Shown: positions 9,705-19,265, numbered from the stretch's first letter. The stretch is 64,000 nt of DNA from Micrococcaceae bacterium Sec5.1 (GCA_039636795.1 CP143430.1:1364001-1428000); one strand, 5' to 3'. The notes: generated by a model from the sequence alone, not told the origin. Made by a program: numbers and translations.

Positions 9705-11927
9705 CTACGGCGACCGGACCAGCCCCTCCCACGTAACGGTCCAGTCAGCCGGGAAACCTGGTGCGTGTCGATCCGGTCCGTTGTCCCAGCCCGCTGCCAT
9801 GAGCGCGACGGCGGCGAGGAGCCCACCGTTCCCGGGCAAATAGAGCGGCAGGGAATCGGTTTGGCGGTTGTGCCCATTGGGAAGGAACGTGTTCTTGCCC
9901 GCACTTTGCAGTAAGGCGTCAACGGCGGCCTCAGGATCCTCGAGCCGGGCAGCGGTCATTGCCATTACTGGGTAGTCCCAACCCCAGGTGCTGTCCCAAT
10001 CCCAGTCCGCCAGGACATCCGACAGGGTGGCGCGCATGATGTCCGGATCAATCAAGTCCGTCCGAGGCAGGACGCCAAGCGCGCAAAGCATCGAAGGGTG
10101 GTCCGTGCGGATGGTGAAGGGCTCCACGTCGATCGCAGCGTAAACGCCGTCGATCACGCGTGGCGGCACCATACCATCTGCCACGTCGGACCATGCCTGC
10201 ACAGGGTCCAGACCCAGCCGATCGCGCCAGGCAGTAGCGGTCCGCAGGCCCCACTGCCAGTAGGCCAACTCAAACGTGGGATTAGTGACTTTGGCCCGGA
10301 TCGAGCCATAGCTTTCCTGTGCCGGAATCAAGGGCGGCCCCAACTCGAACCCACGCGACGTGGGATGTGCAAAGTCGGCCATGAAGGCCGCTGACTCAAA
10401 CACGATCTCCGAAAATTCTTCCAACACCTCACGCCGGGGATTTGCCCGGTACACAAGCTCGGCCAAATGTATGGGGTGTGGCTGCTGCCAGATCAGGAAT
10501 GTCCCGATGGGACTTGGGCTTTCCCTGCCGTCCGGTCCGATCTGCTTGGGCCAGCGGACGCCGTCGAATCCCTGGGCCTTTGCAGTTTGGCGGGATACTT
10601 CCAGGACACTCGAGTACCACCGTAGCGATGGCAAGAGCAGTTCCACACGGTTCCAAAGCGCAAAGTGCGCGGCATGCCACCAGTGCATCTCCAGGTGGAA
10701 GCGGCCACGCCAGGAGTTGCACACGAGTCCGGTTTCCTGCGGAGGTAGCGAACCTGAGCAATTGATCGCCGTCAGATACTGGGAAAGGACAATCCTTCGC
10801 TCCAATTCCTTGGCCCTGGGATCCTCGGTCGCATTGAGCTCGATCGCCCCGCCCGAGGACCAGAACCCAGGCCAATAGACCTCGGAAGCTGCGATCACGC
10901 TAAGGGCAGGTGAAAGCTCGACGCCGGTCCGGTCAGTGGCTGCATAGCTCACCGCGGGTGTGGTGGCTGTTCGCCTGTTGTTGCCTCGAGGGATACAGTC
11001 GCCATCTCCGGCGGAAAGGAATGCGATAGAGAAGTCCAACACCTCGTTGGTGTCCGGACCTCCGGCCGTAGCAGGAGCTACTTGGAGTTGGTGCTGTTCG
11101 GTCTGTTCCACTGTCAGGTTTTGGCCGGTGATGACAACCTGATAGCGGGCTTCGTCCAGCTCGCGGTGGACTGTCCATGTTTCGCAACGATCGTGCTCTT
11201 CAGACGTCGCCGGGCGGTCAAGCGAGGTGGTGTGGGCGTCCGGATTGTTCCAGTCAGCCGCGTCATGCCACGCCTCGGAGCCGTAGGGGAAACCGACGCC
11301 CACAACCAAGCCGGCACCAAGCGCCGTCGATTCCACGCGGAAGCCGAGCTCATCAGCGTCGGGGTGGCACGCCGTCGTGACCTTGACGGGGTGTCCGGCC
11401 AAGGTGAATCGGCTGGTCACCACTCCCGACCATAAATCGAGTGTTTGTTCGGTGTCGGTGATCTCCGCTTCAAGGATGGAGCGCACCGTGCCATTCTCCA
11501 GCCAGCGGAAGCCGATGCGCCCCAGGTCCAGCCGATGCTGGTTCGCCCGGAGCCAGGTCTCAGCGGGGGAGGTGTCAGTCTCGCGATCGTTGACGATGCC
11601 ACCCACCATGTCCACGTAGGGCACTGGGCCACGGGGGGAATCGTAGAGGACGGTCGAGCCGGCCAGGTCGAAGGGCTGTGCGGGCGGCACCGAGTGCCAA
11701 CCCCATTGTGACTGTGTTCCCAGAAGCGTGCCCGGTGGGAGGTCGTCACGGGCGCCCACGGGGTAGGTCCCGGGAAAAGTTTGCAATCCGGTGAGATCCA
11801 GTGTGAACGCGAATTCGCCATTGCCGACCGAAACAGGACTCCGTGGGTCAAGGCGTTCCTGGCGGACATTGTGGCGCTGGACAAGTGCCTTGCGGTCGAT
11901 GGCTGGGGACTCGGACCTCTTGGGCAC
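9705..11927 (-). CDS. Six-hairpin glycosidase-like protein (GH65-like)
   Basis: 740 residues, no signal peptide, so probably cytoplasmic. GTG start at 11927 with AAGGAG seven bases upstream. N-terminal region has LSVGNGEFAF-like text (SPVSVGNGEFAFTLDLTGLQ), seen in bacterial proteins annotated as glycoside hydrolases with an (alpha/alpha)6 barrel. The central part has GLVCNSWRGRFHLEMHWWHA and WPKQIGPDGRESPSPIGTFL, typical of substrate-contacting loops in that group. Catalytic acids were not assigned. It is divergent from a sugar-binding lipoprotein across 110 bp holding a LacI-type operator, so breakdown of an imported oligosaccharide is likely. The exact family and substrate are not certain. 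Confidence 0.7.
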   Translation of the reverse strand: MPKRSESPAIDRKALVQRHNVRQERLDPRSPVSVGNGEFAFTLDLTGLQTFPGTYPVGARDDLPPGTLLGTQSQWGWHSVPPAQPFDLAGSTVLYDSPRGPVPYVDMVGGIVNDRETDTSPAETWLRANQHRLDLGRIGFRWLENGTVRSILEAEITDTEQTLDLWSGVVTSRFTLAGHPVKVTTACHPDADELGFRVESTALGAGLVVGVGFPYGSEAWHDAADWNNPDAHTTSLDRPATSEEHDRCETWTVHRELDEARYQVVITGQNLTVEQTEQHQLQVAPATAGGPDTNEVLDFSIAFLSAGDGDCIPRGNNRRTATTPAVSYAATDRTGVELSPALSVIAASEVYWPGFWSSGGAIELNATEDPRAKELERRIVLSQYLTAINCSGSLPPQETGLVCNSWRGRFHLEMHWWHAAHFALWNRVELLLPSLRWYSSVLEVSRQTAKAQGFDGVRWPKQIGPDGRESPSPIGTFLIWQQPHPIHLAELVYRANPRREVLEEFSEIVFESAAFMADFAHPTSRGFELGPPLIPAQESYGSIRAKVTNPTFELAYWQWGLRTATAWRDRLGLDPVQAWSDVADGMVPPRVIDGVYAAIDVEPFTIRTDHPSMLCALGVLPRTDLIDPDIMRATLSDVLADWDWDSTWGWDYPVMAMTAARLEDPEAAVDALLQSAGKNTFLPNGHNRQTDSLPLYLPGNGGLLAAVALMAAGWDNGPDRHAPGFPADWTVTWEGLVRSP

Positions 11928-11948
11928 GGCGGACTCCTTAGTAGCTCA

Positions 11949-11971
11949 AATAGTTCATATCCCAAACTATT
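11949..11971. promoter_or_regulatory. Inverted repeat in divergent promoter
   Basis: AATAGTT and AACTATT are perfect inverted arms around a 9-base spacer. It lies 20 bases upstream of the glycosidase start codon and next to the TTGACG box of the opposite gene. It is a candidate binding site for a regulator of the glycosidase; the regulator family is not identifiable. Confidence 0.4.
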
Positions 11972-11989
11972 GACGAATATACACTGCCT

Positions 11990-12001
11990 TGATACGTTTC
12001 A
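11990..12001 (+). promoter_or_regulatory. LacI-type operator over probable -10 region
   Basis: TGATACGTTTCA is a near-perfect copy of the LacI/CcpA-family palindrome TGAAACGTTTCA, one base off symmetry. A TTGACG box at 11970-11975 lies about 17 bases upstream of TACGTT (11993-11998). The operator therefore covers the likely -10 element of the sugar-binding protein gene, as expected for repression. Confidence 0.55.
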
Positions 12002-12037
12002 GGAACCGTTTTCTTGAGCCTGAAAGAAGCTTACCCA

Positions 12038-13339
12038 ATGACGCGTAGATCTCTCCGTACTATCCGGAAGTCAATAGCTTTCGTAGCAGCCGTCGGCATG
12101 CTGGGGCTCACCGCAGCCTGCTCCAGCCCCTCATCCAACCAGCCCGAAGACGGCCCCGTGGAAATCCGGTTCTCATGGTGGGGCAACGCCACCCGTGCCG
12201 AACTGACCAACAAGGCCATCAAGGAGTTCGAGGCTGCCAACCCCAACATCAAGGTCAAGCCGGAGTATGGCGACATAGGAGGCTACTTCGACAAGCTCGC
12301 TACCCAGGTGGCAGCAAACGACGCCCCCGATGTCATCACCATGGGCGGTGCCTACCCGGCCGAGTACGCCAATCGCGGGGCCCTGCTGGATCTGTCCAAG
12401 GTGGACGGCTCACTCGACCTCTCCAAAATGGATCAGGGAGCCTTGGAAAACGGGCAGGTCCAGGGCAAGCAGTACGGCGTCTCCACTGGTGCCAATGCCT
12501 TGGCCATCGTAGTGAACCCCGCTGTTTTCCAGGCTGCAGGCGTTGCCCTGCCGGACGACAGCAAGTGGTCCTGGGATGACTTCGCAAAGACCGCCGAAGA
12601 CATCACAGCCAAGAGCCCCAAGGGAACATACGGCACAGCCACCGTCCTTACGCATGACTCGCTGGATGCCTTCGCCCGCCAACGTGGCAAGTCGCTGTAC
12701 ACTCAGGACGGCCAGCTGGGACTGGACAAGGAAACCGTGCAGGACTACTTCGACTTCTCGCTCAAGCTCAGCGAGTCAGGCGCTGCCCCCAGCGCTTCGG
12801 AAACCGTGGAGAAACTCAACGTCAGCACTGAACAGACACTTATGGGCATGGGGCAGGCCGGCATGATGCTCACTTGGTCCAACTCCCTGACCGCACTCAG
12901 CAAAGCCTCCGGCGCTGAGCTGAAGCTGCTGAAGTTGCCTGGCGAGACGCCCACGCCCGGCATCTGGCTGCAGTCATCGCAGTTCTACACCATCTCCGCG
13001 CGTAGCAAGCATACGGATGCCGCTGCCAAGCTGGTCAGCTTCCTGGTGAACAATGAGGCCGCAGCAAAGATCATCCAGAGCGACCGTGGCGTGCCCAGCA
13101 ACTCCGGCATGCGTACGGCCATCAAGGATCTGCTCACGCCGCAGGGCAAGGCCGAGGCCGCCTACATCGACCAGATCGGGAAGATGGACTTCGCCCCTAC
13201 GTTCATCGGTCCTACCGGTTCAACAGCAGTCTCCGAGATTACAGCTCGCATCAACACCGAAGTCCTTTTCAAGCGGCTGACCCCGGAGAAGGCCGCCGAA
13301 CAGTGGCTTAGTGAGAGCAAGGCCGCCATCGGCAAATAG
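12038..13339 (+). CDS. Sugar ABC transporter substrate-binding lipoprotein (family 1 SBP)
   Basis: Extracellular lipid-anchored solute receptor, 433 residues from ATG 12038. Signal peptide with lipobox LTAAC, lipidated Cys28. Family 1 solute-binding text follows: ITMGGAYPAEYANRGALLDL (hinge region), then GVSTGANALAIVVNPAVFQ. The closest layout is maltose/oligosaccharide binding proteins. No permease or ATPase gene is next to it, so it must work with a transporter encoded elsewhere. It is divergently paired with the glycosidase gene and shares its regulatory region. A palindromic repeat follows the stop. Confidence 0.9.
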   Translation: MTRRSLRTIRKSIAFVAAVGMLGLTAACSSPSSNQPEDGPVEIRFSWWGNATRAELTNKAIKEFEAANPNIKVKPEYGDIGGYFDKLATQVAANDAPDVITMGGAYPAEYANRGALLDLSKVDGSLDLSKMDQGALENGQVQGKQYGVSTGANALAIVVNPAVFQAAGVALPDDSKWSWDDFAKTAEDITAKSPKGTYGTATVLTHDSLDAFARQRGKSLYTQDGQLGLDKETVQDYFDFSLKLSESGAAPSASETVEKLNVSTEQTLMGMGQAGMMLTWSNSLTALSKASGAELKLLKLPGETPTPGIWLQSSQFYTISARSKHTDAAAKLVSFLVNNEAAAKIIQSDRGVPSNSGMRTAIKDLLTPQGKAEAAYIDQIGKMDFAPTFIGPTGSTAVSEITARINTEVLFKRLTPEKAAEQWLSESKAAIGK

Positions 13340-13341
13340 GA

Positions 13342-13404
13342 CAACGCGGGGTCACTTGTGGTCCCTTCCAGAGGGAAACATGGGCCATAAGTGGCCCCGC
13401 GTTG
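13342..13404. repeat. Palindromic intergenic repeat, family A copy 2
   Basis: Complete inverted element: left end AACGCGGGG and right end CCCCGCGTT are exact complements, and inner parts CACTT/AAGTG also pair. It lies between the converging sugar-binding protein and hydrolase genes and touches both stops, so it probably serves as their shared terminator. It matches the copy at 9623-9676 over its left two thirds. Confidence 0.85.
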
Positions 13405-13407
13405 GTT

Positions 13408-14181
13408 TTAGGCGTCGCGGACTTCCAGATAGGGATCCGCCCAGGCGCTGATAATGCGTGCCACCCGGGCGGCCTGTCCCTTGCCCGTCAGGAGGTGCTC
13501 ACTGCCCTCAAGCGAAATGAAGCTGCGGGGATGCCGCGCTGTACGGAAGATCTCGCTGGCGTTGTCGATGCCCACGGTGTTGTCGGTGGGGGAGTGCATC
13601 ACCATTAACGGTTTGTGGAGAGTGCGGATGCAGTCGCGCAGGTCAGCACGTTCTACGTCCTCCACAAAGTGCCTGCGGACCTCCATGGGGCGGCCGCCGA
13701 GGTCAACCACGGCGCTGCCGTCACGCAGGATGGAGTCAATCTCGGCGTCGAACATGTGCTCAACGTGCTTTGGCTCGTAAGGTGCGCCCACGGTCACCAC
13801 GGCGTTGAGGTCAGGGATATCGCGCGCAGCGGCCAGCACAGCGGCGCCGCCAAAGGAGTGGCCCACCAGCAAGGAGACCGGCCTGTCCTGCTCCCGCATG
13901 AAGGCGGCGGCGAGGATGGTGTCAGCCACCTTGACGCTGAAAGATCCCGCGGACCATTCCCCGGCAGAACCACCCAGGCCAAGGTTGTCGAACCGGAGCA
14001 TGCCAACACCCTGTTCCGCGAGCCCTTTGCAGATCCGGGAAGCAGCCGGGCTGTCCTTGCCCAGGGTCAGGCCGTGCGAGTATACGCCCCAGCCGCGGAC
14101 AGGCCCCTCAGGCACGTCCACGATGCCGGCGAGGGCATCACCCGTGCTTCCGGTGAAAGTGATCTTCTCAGAGCGTGGCAC
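13408..14181 (-). CDS. Alpha/beta hydrolase (serine aminopeptidase-like)
   Basis: 257 residues from a GTG at 14181 that has AAGGAGA seven bases upstream; the longer frame to 14259 crosses the sdh terminator. Alpha/beta hydrolase fold: nucleophile elbow GHSFGG, oxyanion region YSHGLTLGKDS, acid in MHSPTDNTVGI, and late His in EGSEHLLTG. No signal peptide is visible, so it is probably cytoplasmic. Resembles OsmC-associated and peroxidase-linked hydrolases used on small esters. The substrate cannot be predicted. Confidence 0.85.
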   Translation of the reverse strand: MPRSEKITFTGSTGDALAGIVDVPEGPVRGWGVYSHGLTLGKDSPAASRICKGLAEQGVGMLRFDNLGLGGSAGEWSAGSFSVKVADTILAAAFMREQDRPVSLLVGHSFGGAAVLAAARDIPDLNAVVTVGAPYEPKHVEHMFDAEIDSILRDGSAVVDLGGRPMEVRRHFVEDVERADLRDCIRTLHKPLMVMHSPTDNTVGIDNASEIFRTARHPRSFISLEGSEHLLTGKGQAARVARIISAWADPYLEVRDA

Positions 14182-14235
14182 TCTGGTCTCCTTGCTTTTG
14201 CGGCTACCGGCCGGGGCGAGGTAGGCCAAATGATC

Positions 14236-14284
14236 AACGACGACGGCGCCACGCACCAAAAGTGGTGGGCGGCGCCGTCGTCGT
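14236..14284 (-). terminator. Terminator of the sdh operon
   Basis: The arms AACGACGACGGCGCC (14236-14250) and GGCGCCGTCGTCGT (14271-14284) form a GC-rich stem around an inner CACC/GGTG pairing. It lies 26 bases beyond the sdhB stop. T-run is weak, but position and stem strength support termination. Confidence 0.65.
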
Positions 14285-14309
14285 GTGGTTCCTTAGCGGG
14301 ACCGGCGAA

Positions 14310-15092
14310 CTAGATCTTGCGGGCCAGGATGGCCTGCTTGACCTCGGCGATTGCCTGGGTCACCTGGATGCCGCGGGGGCATGCTTCCGAGCAGTTGAAG
14401 GTGGTGCGGCAACGCCACACGCCTTCTTTGTCGTTCAGGATCTCCAGGCGCATGTCGCCTGCGTCGTCGCGGGAATCGAAGATGAAGCGGTGTGCGTTGA
14501 CGATTGCGGCCGGACCAAAGTACTGGCCGTCGGTCCAGAAGACCGGGCAGGACGAGGTGCAGGCAGCACACAGGATGCACTTGGTGGTGTCGTCAAAGCG
14601 CTCACGGTCCTCAACGGACTGCAGGCGCTCCTTGGTGGGCTCGTGGCCCTTGTTGATCAGGAACGGCATGACTTCGCGGAAGGACTGGAAGAAGGGTTCC
14701 ATGTCCACAATCAGGTCCTTCTCCACAGGGAGGCCCTTGATCGGCTCGACGGTGATGGGCTTGGTGGTGTCCAGGTCCTTCAGCAGCGTCTTGCAGGCGA
14801 GGCGGTTGCGACCGTTGATGCGCATGGCATCCGAACCACAGACACCGTGGGCGCAGGAGCGGCGGAAGGAAACGCTGCCGTCGATCTCCCACTTGACCTT
14901 GTGCAGGGCATCCAGAACGCGGTCCGTGCCGTACATGGTCAGTTTGTAGTCATCCCAGCGTGCTTCGTCCGAGATCTCCGGATCGTAGCGGCGTACGCGG
15001 AGCGTGATGTGGAAGGTGGGAATTTCACCGTCGCCCGCAACGCTTGCCGGGAGCTCGATCTTGGAAGCGGGCTCTGCCATTTCGGTCGTCAT
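14310..15092 (-). CDS. sdhB: Succinate dehydrogenase iron-sulfur subunit
   Basis: Electron-transfer subunit of respiratory complex II, carrying electrons from the flavoprotein to quinone. 260 residues. The [2Fe-2S] ligand motif is RRSCAHGVCGSDAM. The C-terminal ferredoxin domain has CILCAACTSSCP and NCSEACPRGI for the [4Fe-4S] and [3Fe-4S] clusters. The start overlaps the sdhA stop by one base. Last gene of sdhCDAB, with a terminator beyond it. Confidence 0.96.
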   Translation of the reverse strand: MTTEMAEPASKIELPASVAGDGEIPTFHITLRVRRYDPEISDEARWDDYKLTMYGTDRVLDALHKVKWEIDGSVSFRRSCAHGVCGSDAMRINGRNRLACKTLLKDLDTTKPITVEPIKGLPVEKDLIVDMEPFFQSFREVMPFLINKGHEPTKERLQSVEDRERFDDTTKCILCAACTSSCPVFWTDGQYFGPAAIVNAHRFIFDSRDDAGDMRLEILNDKEGVWRCRTTFNCSEACPRGIQVTQAIAEVKQAILARKI

Positions 15093-16891
15093 TAGTACTT
15101 ACGCTCCATCGGCTCGTAACGGGTGAAGATGACGGGCTTCGTCTCAAGACGGATGCCCGCAACAGATTCCGCCGAGGAGTCGACGGTGACGGAAGAGTCC
15201 AGGTAGGCCATGGAGTGCTTCATGAACTTTTCGTCATTGCGGTCCGGGAAGTCTTCGCGGTAGTGGCCACCGCGCGACTCTTCACGGTGCAGCGCACCGA
15301 CCGTCATGACCTTGGCCATGTCCAGCAGGAAGCCCAGCTCCACTGCTTCCAGGAGGTCCAGGTTGAAGCGCTTGCCCTTGTCCTGGACGGTGACGTTCTT
15401 GTACCGCTCTTCGAAGGAAGCGATGTCGCTAAGGACCTGCTCCAGGGATTCCTTGGTACGGAACACCTGCATGTTCGCATCCATGGTGTCCTGCAGTTCC
15501 TTGCGGATCTGGGCAACACGTTCGGTGCCGTTGCCGGTCAGCAGGCCGTTGAGGATGCCGCGGGTCATTGCCTCAGGGTCCTCGGGCAGCTCGACGTAGT
15601 CGGCTGTCTTGGAGTACTCCGCAGCGGCAATACCGGCGCGCTTGCCGAAGACGTTGATGTCCAGGAGCGAGTTGGTGCCGAGGCGGTTCGAGCCGTGCAC
15701 GGAAACACAGGCAACTTCACCGGCTGCGTAGAGGCCCGGCACGATCGTGTCGTTGTCCTGCAGCACCTCGGTGGTGATGTTGGTGGGGATGCCGCCCATG
15801 GCGTAGTGCGCGGTGGGGAACACGGGGACAGGATCGGTGAACGGCTCCACACCCAGGTAGGTGCGCGCGAACTCCGTGATGTCCGGAAGCTTGGCCTCGA
15901 TGTGGGCAGGCTCAAGGTGGGTCAGGTCCAGGAGCACGTAATCCTTGTTTGGACCACAACCACGGCCTTCACGCACTTCGTTCGCCATGGCGCGGGCCAC
16001 GATGTCACGGGGTGCAAGGTCCTTGATGGTTGGGGCGTAACGCTCCATGAAGCGCTCACCCTCGGAGTTACGAAGGATGGCACCTTCACCACGTGCGCCC
16101 TCGGTGAGGAGGATGCCCAAGCCAGCGAGGCCAGTCGGGTGGAACTGGAAGAACTCCATGTCTTCCAGGGGGATGCCGCGGCGGAACGCGATGCCCATGC
16201 CGTCGCCCGTGAGGGTGTGGGCGTTGGAGGTCGTCTTGAAGACCTTGCCGGCACCACCGGAGGCGAACACCACGGACTTGGCCTGGAAAACGTGCAGTTC
16301 ACCGGAAGCAAGATCGTAGGAGACCACGCCCGCTACACGCTTCTGCTTGTACGGGGTACCGTCTTCGCGCACCGCGTCTTCTTCGACGATCAGCAGGTCA
16401 AGGACGTAGTACTCGTTGTAGAACTCAACGTTGTGCTTGACGCAGTTTTGGTACAACGTCTGCAGGATCATGTGGCCCGTACGGTCGGCTGCATAGCAAG
16501 CACGGCGGACGGGAGCCTTGCCGTGGTCACGGGTGTGGCCACCGAAGCGTCGCTGGTCAATCCGGCCCTCGGGCGTGCGGTTGAACGGCAGACCCATCTT
16601 TTCCAGGTCCAGCACGGCGTCAATGGCTTCCTTCGCCATGACCTCGGCTGCGTCCTGGTCAACCAGGTAGTCGCCACCCTTGATCGTGTCAAAGGTGTGC
16701 CACTCCCAGTTGTCTTCTTCGACGTTGGCCAGTGCTGCACACATACCGCCCTGTGCTGCACCGGTGTGCGAGCGGGTGGGGTAGAGCTTGGTCAGTACCG
16801 CTGTGCGTGCGCGCTGACCGGATTCGATCGCGGCGCGCATGCCGGCGCCACCTGCACCGACAATGACGACGTCGTACTTATGGACCTGCAT
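15092..16891 (-). CDS. sdhA: Succinate dehydrogenase flavoprotein subunit
   Basis: Catalytic subunit of complex II; oxidises succinate to fumarate with covalent FAD. 599 residues from the ATG at 16891, which puts the FAD-binding loop [15 protein letters not shown] at residue 9. The covalent FAD His lies in [14 protein letters not shown]. Active-site text includes [20 protein letters not shown] and the C-terminal [12 protein letters not shown]. It is coupled to sdhB and lies about 100 bp after sdhD. Confidence 0.96.
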   Translation of the reverse strand: MQVHKYDVVIVGAGGAGMRAAIESGQRARTAVLTKLYPTRSHTGAAQGGMCAALANVEEDNWEWHTFDTIKGGDYLVDQDAAEVMAKEAIDAVLDLEKMGLPFNRTPEGRIDQRRFGGHTRDHGKAPVRRACYAADRTGHMILQTLYQNCVKHNVEFYNEYYVLDLLIVEEDAVREDGTPYKQKRVAGVVSYDLASGELHVFQAKSVVFASGGAGKVFKTTSNAHTLTGDGMGIAFRRGIPLEDMEFFQFHPTGLAGLGILLTEGARGEGAILRNSEGERFMERYAPTIKDLAPRDIVARAMANEVREGRGCGPNKDYVLLDLTHLEPAHIEAKLPDITEFARTYLGVEPFTDPVPVFPTAHYAMGGIPTNITTEVLQDNDTIVPGLYAAGEVACVSVHGSNRLGTNSLLDINVFGKRAGIAAAEYSKTADYVELPEDPEAMTRGILNGLLTGNGTERVAQIRKELQDTMDANMQVFRTKESLEQVLSDIASFEERYKNVTVQDKGKRFNLDLLEAVELGFLLDMAKVMTVGALHREESRGGHYREDFPDRNDEKFMKHSMAYLDSSVTVDSSAESVAGIRLETKPVIFTRYEPMERKY

Positions 16892-16989
16892 ACCAGATGC
16901 TCTCTCTTTCAAAAATTCAGATGGTCGGCGGAGGCTGCTCCGCTACGTCAGGCGAACCGGTGGACTCAAAGGAGTCACCGGAAGCGCCG

Positions 16990-17466
16990 TTACGGGGCCG
17001 GGCAGAAGCCGCCAGGCAGCTGAACGCCGTCGACGACGGGGCACGGGTTGAACGTGAAGATCACCAGGGTGCCGAGAATGATGATGACAGCCGTGGCTGC
17101 ATAGAGGACTACCTTGAGCCAGAAGCGCGTGGCGTCCTTTTCAGCGTAGTCGTTGATGATGGTGCGCACGCCGTTGGTTCCGTGCAGCATGGCAAGCCAG
17201 AGCATGGCGAGGTCCCAGAACTGCCAGAAGGGGTCCGCCCACTTACCGGCGACGAAACCGAAGTCGATGGCGTGGATACCCTCGCCCACCAGCAGGTTCA
17301 CGAAGAGGTGGCCGAAGATCAGCACCACCAGGACGATGCCGGAGAGGCGCATGAAGAGCCAGGCGATCATCTCGAAGTTGCCACGGCTGGGGCCGGTGCG
17401 GTTGTATTTCGGAGCAATCTTGCCTGCACCGATTTTTCCGCTGCGGGGGGATTCGATCGTGGTCAT
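16990..17466 (-). CDS. sdhD: Succinate dehydrogenase membrane anchor subunit
   Basis: Hydrophobic anchor of complex II, 158 residues with three membrane helices after a 30-residue hydrophilic head. The haem/quinone region shows MRLSGIVLVVLIFGHLF (helix I with His) and MLHGTNGVRTIINDY between helices II and III. It lies 3 bp after sdhC. A roughly 100-bp untranslated gap separates it from sdhA. Confidence 0.92.
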   Translation of the reverse strand: MTTIESPRSGKIGAGKIAPKYNRTGPSRGNFEMIAWLFMRLSGIVLVVLIFGHLFVNLLVGEGIHAIDFGFVAGKWADPFWQFWDLAMLWLAMLHGTNGVRTIINDYAEKDATRFWLKVVLYAATAVIIILGTLVIFTFNPCPVVDGVQLPGGFCPAP

Positions 17467-17469
17467 GGT

Positions 17470-17850
17470 CTAGTGGCCTCCCAGCGCGAGGGAAAGGTGG
17501 CGGACAGCGAAGCCGGCGAACGTGACCAGCCACAGCGCAAGCACGATCCACAGCATTTGGCGCTGGTACTTCGCGCCCTTCTTCCAGAAGTCGATGGCGA
17601 TCACACGCAGGCCGTTGAAGGCGTGGAAGATGATCGCGGCGACCAGGCCCGTTTCACCCAGGGCCATGACGGGGTTCTTGTAAGCACCAATGACGGCCGT
17701 GTAGGCCTCAGGGGACACGCGCACCAATGAGGTGTCCAACACATGGACCAACAAGAAGAAAAAGATCACTACACCGGTAATACGGTGTCCAACCCAGGAC
17801 CACATGCCTTCACGGCCGCGGTACAAGGTGCCAGCTGGTTTTGTCGGCAC
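17470..17850 (-). CDS. sdhC: Succinate dehydrogenase cytochrome b556 subunit
   Basis: First gene of sdhCDAB; 126 residues. The family motif near the start is WSWVGHRITGVVIFFFLL, and the haem-ligand His lies in LVHVLDTSLVR. The second conserved motif is IIFHAFNGLRVIAIDF. There are three membrane helices. The 264-bp gap upstream, shared with the divergent manC, should hold the operon promoter. Confidence 0.93.
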   Translation of the reverse strand: MPTKPAGTLYRGREGMWSWVGHRITGVVIFFFLLVHVLDTSLVRVSPEAYTAVIGAYKNPVMALGETGLVAAIIFHAFNGLRVIAIDFWKKGAKYQRQMLWIVLALWLVTFAGFAVRHLSLALGGH

Positions 17851-18114
17851 TGATTAAACCTTCCTGCAACACAGCGGCGCTGGCATGGGATCCATGCGGG
17901 GGGAACGCCTGCTGCGAGAGCACTCGTAGCTCACGCCTAAATCTAGGCTTCGCTACCAGCTTATTCAATTTAGGACGCGCTTCTCTGGTTGTTAATTCCA
18001 TGTTTCCTGCCCGTATTTACGCGATATTTGGGCAATTTCCCCTGCTTCATGAGACGAAGGCCACATGTGTGGCGGACTGCGGGGCTTTGCAGCCGCGTCC
18101 GATAAAGTGTTGCG
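17851..18114. promoter_or_regulatory. Divergent promoter region of sdhC and manC
   Basis: 264 bp without a supported gene. It holds the inverted repeat GCCTA-aatc-TAGGC (17935-17948) and a separated pair CCTAAAT/ATTTAGG (17936-17942, 17968-17974). The AT-rich part around 17960-18030 is the likely promoter zone. No regulator can be named. Confidence 0.45.
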
Positions 18115-19248
18115 GTGAGTACAGAAGACGCGACATTCCCGGAATCTCCATTGAACCGCTTCCACGCGGTTATTCCGGCGGGCGGTGTGGGGACCCGGCT
18201 GTGGCCACTCTCGCGTGCCGCTGCGCCCAAGTTCCTCCATGACCTGACCGGCTCCGGCAGCACGTTGTTGAGGGCCACCTATGACCGCCTTGAGCCGCTG
18301 GCCGGTGAGCGGGTGCTCGTTGTGACCGGCGAGGCACACCGTGCCGCTGTATGCCGGCAGCTCCCCGAAGTGGGCGATGACGAGCTGGTGCTCGAAAGCG
18401 AGCCCAAGGACTCCGGTGCTGCCATCGGCTTGGCCGCCGCGATTCTCCACCGCCGCGACCCGGAGACCATCATGGGTTCGTTCGCCGCAGACCAGGTGAT
18501 CAGCCCCGACGATCTGTTCCAGGACACTGTGCGTGAGGCAATTTACACCGCTGCCACGGGCAAGATCGTTACCATTGGCATCAAGCCCACGCACCCCTCC
18601 ACCGGCTTCGGCTACATCCGCTCCGGTGCAGCACTGAACGTGGAAGGTGCTCCGAACGCCCTTGCTGTGGCTGAGTTTGTTGAGAAGCCCAGCCAGGAAG
18701 TTGCCAACAAATATGTGGAGGCAGGGGACTACGTCTGGAACGCAGGCATGTTCGTTGCTCCCGTAGCGCTCATGCTCCAGCACCTCGAAGCGAACCAGCC
18801 GGAGCTGTTCAAGGGCCTTCAGGAAATCGCCGAAGCCTGGGACACGCCCCAGCGCGCTGAAGTTACCGCGCGTGTCTGGCCCACACTGCCCAAGATTGCG
18901 ATCGACTACGCGGTTGCCGAGCCGGCAGCGGCAGCCGGCGATGTCGCCGTCGTGCCTGGTACATTCCGCTGGGACGACGTTGGTGACTTTGCGGCAATCG
19001 GCCGCCTGAACAATGCGGGCGACGTCGATGAAGTGACCGTTCTTGGCGAAGGTGCCCGCGTGTTTGCCGAGAACGCGAGCGGCGTAGTGGTTTCCGATAC
19101 CAAGCGCGTGATCGCCCTTATCGGCATCAAAGACGTGGTCATCGTGGACACGCCCGACGCTCTCCTGGTTACCACTAAGGAACATGCCCAGTTGGTCAAG
19201 GGCACTGTTGATGCCCTCAAAGCCAGTGGCGATACGGACGTCCTGTAG
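18115..19248 (+). CDS. manC: Mannose-1-phosphate guanylyltransferase
   Basis: Makes GDP-mannose from GTP and mannose 1-phosphate, for mannosylated lipids, glycoproteins or polysaccharide. 377 residues from a GTG. The nucleotide-binding signature is VIPAGGVGTRLWPLSR, with PKFLHDL providing the pyrophosphorylase Lys. The motif FVEKPSQEVANKYVEAGDYV and WNAGMFV are typical. The length fits the single-domain bacterial type without the C-terminal isomerase. A strong terminator follows. Confidence 0.92.
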   Translation: MSTEDATFPESPLNRFHAVIPAGGVGTRLWPLSRAAAPKFLHDLTGSGSTLLRATYDRLEPLAGERVLVVTGEAHRAAVCRQLPEVGDDELVLESEPKDSGAAIGLAAAILHRRDPETIMGSFAADQVISPDDLFQDTVREAIYTAATGKIVTIGIKPTHPSTGFGYIRSGAALNVEGAPNALAVAEFVEKPSQEVANKYVEAGDYVWNAGMFVAPVALMLQHLEANQPELFKGLQEIAEAWDTPQRAEVTARVWPTLPKIAIDYAVAEPAAAAGDVAVVPGTFRWDDVGDFAAIGRLNNAGDVDEVTVLGEGARVFAENASGVVVSDTKRVIALIGIKDVVIVDTPDALLVTTKEHAQLVKGTVDALKASGDTDVL

Positions 19249-19265
19249 CAATCCCTTATACCGTG

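Noticed and set aside
15044..17023. 659-codon open frame on the plus strand opposite sdhA and sdhB
   Set aside because: Mirror frame of highly GC-biased genes. sdhA/sdhB on the other strand have all cofactor motifs; this one has none.
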